The position numbers and the translations under genes were made by a program. Below, piece after piece: positions 57,382-64,000 of a DNA stretch of 64,000 bases. The stretch is from Liolophura sinensis. Lineage: Eukaryota > Mollusca > Polyplacophora > Chitonida > Chitonidae. Under the pieces are notes generated by a model. The model worked only from the letters and a program-made list of their open reading frames with translations. It was not told the origin of the DNA and ran no database searches. Location of the stretch: NCBI RefSeq assembly GCF_032854445.1, contig NC_088300.1, positions 61,106,984 through 61,170,983 on the forward strand. Direction: 5' to 3'. Numbering within the stretch: position 1 is the stretch's first letter; each line of letters opens with the position of its first letter.

Positions 57382-58224
57382 CTGCAACACAAAAGAAAAC
57401 AAAATCATAAAGTCAGTCAATTAACTGTTCACTACAAAAGTCTTCAAGAACAATGATATGTGCAAATGTACATCTAATGGTACAAGGTGTGTGCTATATT
57501 TTCCTCAAGCAACCCAAAACTTACTTGTATCAAGATAAATGCATATCTGCCAGCAACTGTAATTTTCGCGTGCACACGCTAAGTTGAGTACACCATCAAT
57601 GTATTTTGTATGCTGATATCATCTATTACTGTCATCGCAATAAAGCCAAGGATGATGGGTGGGCTTATAGCAGTACTGATAGTAATGATGTGTGCTTACT
57701 GATAGGCACTACAGCCTTGCATCATGGGAATCCCTCCACATGGCAGGTGGAAGGAAGCAATATTGGGGAGTAAACCCAATTCCAGAAGTAGCTCGCTATA
57801 ATACTGGCAGCCAACACGAAAATGGGATAGAGCAGTGTACAGCTCCATTTCCCACTCCGCAGGCGAGGACAGTGTGAAATGGGATTAACACGTACTTCGG
57901 TAGTCAGTTTAAAACACACAGAATGGTACAGAGTTACACATAGCCTTGGCACAAGAGTAGGCTGTACATCCCTGAAGACTGGTACCTTTACAGAGATCAC
58001 ACTGCTGTAAACAGCCTGGAGAAAAAATAACCATCTACATCACCAAGACTGATCAATAAAAGCCTGCATAGAGGGCCAGAACAAAACACCTCCTATGTAT
58101 CAAACATATCATTATTTCTCACAGAACTTCACATTCTCCACAGGGGCAGCATATTTGTGATGTGATCAGACATTACAGTCTTTGCTACTTGTATGATTCA
58201 CCTGATACAAGTTTCTGAAATACA

Positions 58225-58520
58225 AACAAAAGACCCAGAGGGACATAAAACCCAAGGTCAAAAGGACCAGGACAAAAGACACAGGGGGATATAAAACCCA
58301 ATGTCAAAGGACCAAGGACAAAAGACACAGGGGACATGATCCAAAGACTAAAGACCCAAGATCAAAATGTCCAGGGACAGAAGACAAAGGAGACATAAGA
58401 TCCAAGAACTAAGGACACAAGGCTAAAGGACTAAAGACCCAGGGGGCATAGGACTTATGGAACATAAGACCCAAGGTCAAAAGGACCAATGACAAAAGAC
58501 AGGTGCCAGCATTATGGTGG
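58225..58520. repeat. About 54-bp purine-rich degenerate tandem repeat
   Basis: Variants of 'gacaaaagacacagggggac' plus 'ataaaacccaaggtcaaagg' repeat about five times upstream (5' side) of the RIC8 coding exons. The strong purine bias on the plus strand persists throughout. Confidence 0.85.
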
Positions 58521-58555
58521 GAGAAAACCTGGATGAGCTCAGGGGAAACCCACCC
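58503..58555 (-). repeat. V-SINE-like core fragment
   Basis: 'ccagcattatggtgggagaa' and 'caggggaaacccaccc' only, embedded at the end of the purine-rich repeat. Confidence 0.6.
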
Positions 58556-61500
58556 AAGGGATTTAAGATCCAAGAAAAAACACCACCACCATGATATAAG
58601 ACCCATGGACACACCATGTCCATATTGAACCCAAAGTGTAACAATTAAGTAACACAAGACCCGAGTGACTCAAGACAAATGTAAGACCCTATTCTATTGA
58701 AGGCACGAGTTGGACAAAACATCCATCTACACGGGAAATTCACATACAGCTGTATATGTGTACTCATAATGTTCTTTTCCCAGAATTGGGAGAAACAGGG
58801 TGTTTAACACCTTGGAAACTAAAATATAAAAATTTTACATAATAATCAGCCCTCTGTCACTGACAGAAACCCATCAATTATGGAATTAATTTATAAATAG
58901 CTACCCTGACATGTTATGTAACATGCCTATAGATCCACTAGATCTGAAGTCCTTTGGGTCCCTTGTCATGGGCCCATGTAATTACAGTGCAGTAAAATGT
59001 GATGAGACCACAAAGGCATGGCTGTACATCACAACATGCATCAGAAAGTCACAAATCTAGTCAGATGATATAAGCTAACTCGTACATGTACACATTTTAG
59101 TGTAATCCTATATTCAAGAATATTTTAGCTATAGGATGGAGATCACTTTCATAGGTCACACAAGAGTGCCAAAGAGATCTTTAGCAAGAACCTGATGCAC
59201 TTTTGCACAGGTGAGTGACTGTTGTACAACCACTAGCCCAAATTGTAGTACAATATTGAAATTTCCCTATACATATTTGTACATGTGCAAACACTGCATA
59301 TTCTTAGCTGTAAGCAACCAGTAAAACAGATCACAATATAGTACTAGGTCTGAGATCTATTTCATTCTTCCTAGTTAAGCTTTCAGACATACTAATGTGG
59401 ATTGTGCTGGGAACACGATGGCCAACCAATCTCAAAGGCCAATATAACAAATTCAAAATTCCATGTGTCTGATATTTTGTAGATCTCTGTGTAAAACGCT
59501 ACTAAGGTGGTGTACCAGCCAGAGCCCACTCTGCTATATTGCTGTTTCTGCCAGTATTATGGAAAAAGGGCTGATAGAGATGGAAGCTGACAATGAACAA
59601 GTGGCCCTGAATGGACTCATCACACTACCAGCTCACCTGCTGGCTTGTCATCAATACCACATCACCAGAATGGCGATCTGACCACCCACATTCAATACTC
59701 CTGTCACCTTAATAGCTTCAGCATCAGCCTAATCCCCAACACAGGTACTGTACATGTACATTCCTTAGGCATACCAAATTTATTTTGACACAAAAAAACA
59801 TCAAAAAACTGGGGGAAAAAAGTATAATTAAAAAGGACCTTTTTTTTTCTTTCTGATATTGAATTTTTAAAATATGATTTTCTGTTTTTTTCAAGATTTT
59901 TGATTAAGTAAGTATAGGAAATGAACTAGGGGGAACAGCTGCTGGGAGAGTGCACATTTTCGCATAAATTAGATGATTTATACACTAATGCTTCAACCTT
60001 CTCGGCAACCAATATTTTAAAACACTCTGAGAAAACTACTGAGTGTAGAGAAATAATTTGCAGAGTTTTATGAAGTTCGCATCTTTGGTGATACAAACAA
60101 ATTAATTTCAGCGTCATTTTCGTAATAATAGAATGCCTAAATTGCAATGAAAAAACTGATTTAGTGGTTGAAAAGATTTACAATATTTTTTATTCTTATA
60201 CCCACCTCTGATATTGAAAAGACATATATATATATACACACACATCAGTACAGGCAGCTAATTGCTTCGTTCATAAAGATACTTTCTTAAATTGAAAATT
60301 TGGCACAATGATTGTATTCAATTTAAATAAATTTACACATACTTGTAGGCCTACCTTTTAATATATAACACATTTATTTAAATCAAGGCCTCCCTGGATA
60401 AAGAGATCGTGTCTATCTTTCTATTTGTACACGTGAAGACCACACATACTCACAGTTTGTTATGTAAAATTCTGTTACTACACGGGGTGGGAAGGGATAA
60501 GAAGATAAGAGGGGGTTAGAGCAAGGGGTAAAAGGGGGTAAGGTGAGAATCACAATGTACTTTAAAACGCTGGAATTAACATAAATGTTTTAAGATGGAT
60601 GATTTTCAATTAACAGATAATTTCACTAGAATGTATATGTTACAGTATACAAAAATGATTATCTTTGGAATTTGGTGTTCTTGTAACTCAATGAGTTCAA
60701 TAAATGTCTTCATCAATGATTCATATAATTTGACATCAACTGACAAATGTGGAGTTTAACGAGCAGTGATGAGCAAGTTAGAGAGATCATGGACTCCTGG
60801 TTACAAAGATAGAAAGATACATGATAAAACCTTACCATATCTGCACCACAGGCGCGTCTGAAAGTCAGGCTGGCAAACAGCAAAGTGAACCTGTACACAT
60901 GGACTCCGTCAGTGTGTTTCAAATAAACTGAGGGAACACTCAGTGTCTTTCACTGCTATCAGCCGTAAAACAGGTGGTCCAGAAATAGGAAAAAGTGTAA
61001 TGGACTCCGCTATCTTACCGAAATCCAAATTGCCCGTATGAACTCTTCAGCAGTATGGCGCCCGGCAAACTGGTTAATTCCGGTCTGTTTTCCGACAGAC
61101 CATCATGCTTTATTCTTACACAGAGCAGTGCTTGTGCTATAAACAGACATGAAATTCCCAGAATAGAAAGTTGTTATTGACTCAATGTCTAAATGAAATA
61201 TCCTGCCCAACTGCCTGTGTGAATTAAGTAGAGACGATCTAGCAATAAGATAGACCACTGGTTCCCTTGTTTTTTTCCTCTCTTCCCTTGGCGTTACTGT
61301 GAGCACACGTAGCGTAGCCAAGCCATTCATTGATTAGAAAACCTGATATGTCTGTTGATCAGTTAAAGTCTGCACAACCAAACCATATATAAAATCAGAA
61401 TAATATTTTGGTTTCTTATCATCAATTTCACAAATGTTTGTGAACTTTTACACAAAAACAGCCTCTATACCCTACCCTCTGTACCCTCAATTTTTTCCAG

Positions 61501-63537
61501 CCATAACATAAACATTCTGGGCAATAAGTCAAGGGAAGTGATAAACCTCTTTCACATAAGAGCCTGGACAAGTCTAATGGAAATATGCTGCACATTAATA
61601 AGGTATAGATTATGATTGGCCTGAAGGAAAGATAACAACTCAATAGCAATAACAAAGCCTGGCTGACTGAAACATTGTTTATAATATTTTGTAATTGTTT
61701 CTATATTTGATGCAGTAAACAAACTTCAGGGTTAGCATGTGGAATTTGCGGATGACTTGATGCAAGATGAAACAAATTCAGCTCTCGGTCATGGACATGA
61801 GAAATCAGATATCAATTTGCTCATCTTTAAAACCGCTGTGGACTGTTCTAGAACCACCAGGAGTTTTTCACACTGGTCCTCTGTTTTATACATGATTTCA
61901 GGAATGAAATTATATCTATTTAGAACTAGTGTAGTATTTCAACTTTGATGTCTGTTTACATGAAGGAAGAAGCATATTAAGGAATGGTTGGGGAGAAAAT
62001 TGCTTTGTTTACACTGCTACATTCCGAACTTTTGTACAGACCTTTGATGCTATGTTTACTCTGATATAATCACACTCATGTTGACAAAACCCAGCAGACT
62101 GTTTGGTTCCCTTATACAACTAATTGCATAATAACATTAGATAGTTTTTCTCCCTAACAAACATGAAGCTACACAAAAAACAAGAACTCATTGATGTTAA
62201 TTTATTGGAGTGTTATTAAAATAGGCAAATGGTAAGGGCTATTTTGTGACAGCTGTGTCAAGATTATTTTTGCATTAAACTTTGAACTTTACTGAGAAAG
62301 GGGCATAGTGAGATTTATCTCTTTCAAAAATGTAGAAATACATTTTCTCCAGCAAAGGGTCTGGTGGATGGCTGGCATTTAACGGGTATGGTCGATGCTT
62401 AGAGCAAACTATTTTGTCCCAGGCCAATCAGCTGGTTATATCAGGACGACATTATTAGCTCCTGAACCATGGTGCTGTGCTAGCACGTTAAACACTTGGC
62501 CAAGCAGGACAAAGATCACATATATCATCTTCACCATTGGTCGAACATAAACAGTGGTATAGGATAAATAAGACAAACTTACAAATATCGCAACGGATTG
62601 ATTCATTTATGTTTACCAGCATGTCCAAGAATTTTTTACTCATATAAATGATGTCAGGTGGGGTCAGTGGTATAAACAACTGACCTTTGCCTGTTACCTG
62701 ACAAAATTCTTGTCTTTAGGCTAGAACAGCTATAGATAGATTTGAACACAAACCCTCATTGATCACAGGCCTACTAGCTATATCAATTCAGCACTATATC
62801 CATCTGTGGTAGTGGTGTTCTGATTGAACGCTCAAAATACAAGGTACATTGTACTGCTTTACACAAGTATCCGCAGGTGAAAGAAGTCAGTAACACTGTT
62901 TGTTAATGATAAACACATAAACAAAGAAATTCAGGGAAAAACAACCTTATTCATCTGGTTTCATTTAACACACAATTCTCACTAGCTTTGAGGCCACTCC
63001 CTCGTGGCCTACACTTGAATAGCTCCAATAAGAGAGGTATTTTGTGATGAGAATTAAAATGGTGACAGCTGCATAGTTTGATCTGCGCAATAGCTTCTTC
63101 AATGTCGGGGCTAATGGGAATCTGTGCCATTGTACAATCGTCAAACACACATCAGCAGACAACGCCTTTCAACAGGCATCTGGCTCCTTACACCCTCGAT
63201 GTAACACAGACTGGTGCTCTTTTGATTATACAGTTGTTCTTCCTGCTAGCCTGTTAATACCTGCCAGACTTGCTGCCTACCATAAATTGGTATTATAAAT
63301 TGGCGATAATGACATTAAGGGATTTATCTAATAATAATTTCTACAAAGCTCTAACCACTGTTTGCCAGTATGCTATCTTTTACATACCTTAATAAAAGTT
63401 TATTTAACCACATTACCCCGAATGTGACAACAAAAAGGCTGTGGCCGTTCATTGTCTGTTTCCATTCCTCTTCTGAAATAACTAAGGTTATATCACTAGT
63501 TGTCATTTCTTCTAAAATTTCTCTAATTTTGCAAGTG

Positions 63538-63690
63538 CTGAAGAAAACTACATGTATGAGGAAGATTCCAATGAAAGTAAAGTATACCTTCAGGATTATG
63601 TTAGAGCAAACTACGATAATAAGTCAAGCAAATTACACTCGGCAAAACTTTTCCATGTCTTCCAGAAAATTACTGACCACTTGCATGACT
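63538..63690 (+). CDS. Possible exon of an unidentified gene
   Basis: After a pyrimidine-rich tract and TTTTGCAAG, an open frame of about 50 codons reads AEENYMYEEDSNESKVYLQD and then VRANYDNKSSKLHSAKLF, ending at TGA. Charge pattern and codon choice look protein-like, but no partner exon or family was identified. Could be chance. Confidence 0.25.
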
Positions 63691-64000
63691 GACTGGCCTT
63701 TGTTATCAAATACTTAAAAAAAGAAAAGAAGCAAAATAAAATTTTCACTGAAGTAAACAGTGAAGATTATCTGAATATCTTGGAATCAACCTTTTCTTTG
63801 TATGTTTTAATGCAATATATTATATATATAATGTATGTGCTTATTAATTTAATGATTGTTTTATAAAGTACATGCAAAAAAACTCGCCATTTGATTTTGA
63901 TTTAAATGACATTAGCTTTAGTCAAATAAACCATACACTTGATAGGCTACATGTAGAGAGTGCTGCATTCTCCATGTACTGTCATATACACTACTACATG

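Larger units (their letters stand above)
57382..64000. other. RIC8 5' flank and right end of window
   Basis: The RIC8 first coding exon and promoter should lie here. CpG-containing sequence at 60990-61100 and 61290-61330 with a minus-strand donor (TTTCG|GTAAGA) at 61019 is a plausible 5' UTR exon. A second donor at 60832 ends with GATATG|GTAAGG. No other gene is firmly supported. Confidence 0.4.

Noticed and set aside
60832-60922. RIC8 first exon read through ...ASLTFRRACGADM
   Set aside because: The phase fits, but the peptide has no ATG at its start in that frame and does not resemble Ric-8 N-termini; kept only as a candidate 5' UTR exon.
62951-63148. Minus-strand frame starting MAQIPISPDIEEAIAQIK
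   Set aside because: The first 20 residues look protein-like, but there is no good donor, partner exon or recognised family, and it does not fit the RIC8 N-terminus in sequence or phase.

Overview
The window is animal nuclear DNA. It is AT-rich, its genes are intron-rich with GT-AG splice sites, and it carries many tRNA-derived SINEs, minisatellites and a mariner-type transposon. The recurrent SINE has a tRNA-like head and a V-SINE-like core, a type I associate with molluscs (RUDI-like elements). I therefore infer a lophotrochozoan, most probably a mollusc. I could not run a search, so the species is unknown.

Layout. (1) 1209-8133, minus: ADA2/ADGF secreted adenosine deaminase, seven coding exons, with its 3' end beyond the left edge. 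A maT-type mariner (2011-3295) sits in one intron and 41-bp minisatellites in two others. Exon 4 contains an apparent one-base frameshift. (2) 8707-11179, plus: a three-exon TMEM263-like gene, head-to-head with ADA2 across about 570 bp. (3) 19083-22006, minus: a three-exon gene of 155 codons that I do not recognise. (4) 24607-26631, minus: PdxT/SNO, the glutaminase subunit of pyridoxal 5'-phosphate (PLP) synthase, in two coding exons. (5) 32988-38309, plus: PdxS/SNZ, the synthase subunit, in nine coding exons, preceded by a predicted TATA promoter and 5' UTR exon near 29938-30010. (6) 45611-57381, minus: RIC8 (synembryn), fourteen exons assembled in phase. The first coding exon (roughly 30 codons) was not located. 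The remaining sequence is repeats and apparently non-coding DNA.

The standout is the PdxS/PdxT pair. Animals are generally regarded as vitamin B6 auxotrophs that only salvage the vitamin; the deoxyxylulose-5-phosphate-independent PLP synthase is known from bacteria, archaea, fungi and plants, and among animals has been described in sponges. Here both subunits lie head-to-head, each split by spliceosomal introns, with every catalytic residue I can check in place. This predicts de novo PLP synthesis: PdxT hydrolyses glutamine and channels ammonia to PdxS, which combines it with ribose 5-phosphate and glyceraldehyde 3-phosphate. The introns and the embedded host repeats argue strongly against bacterial contamination.
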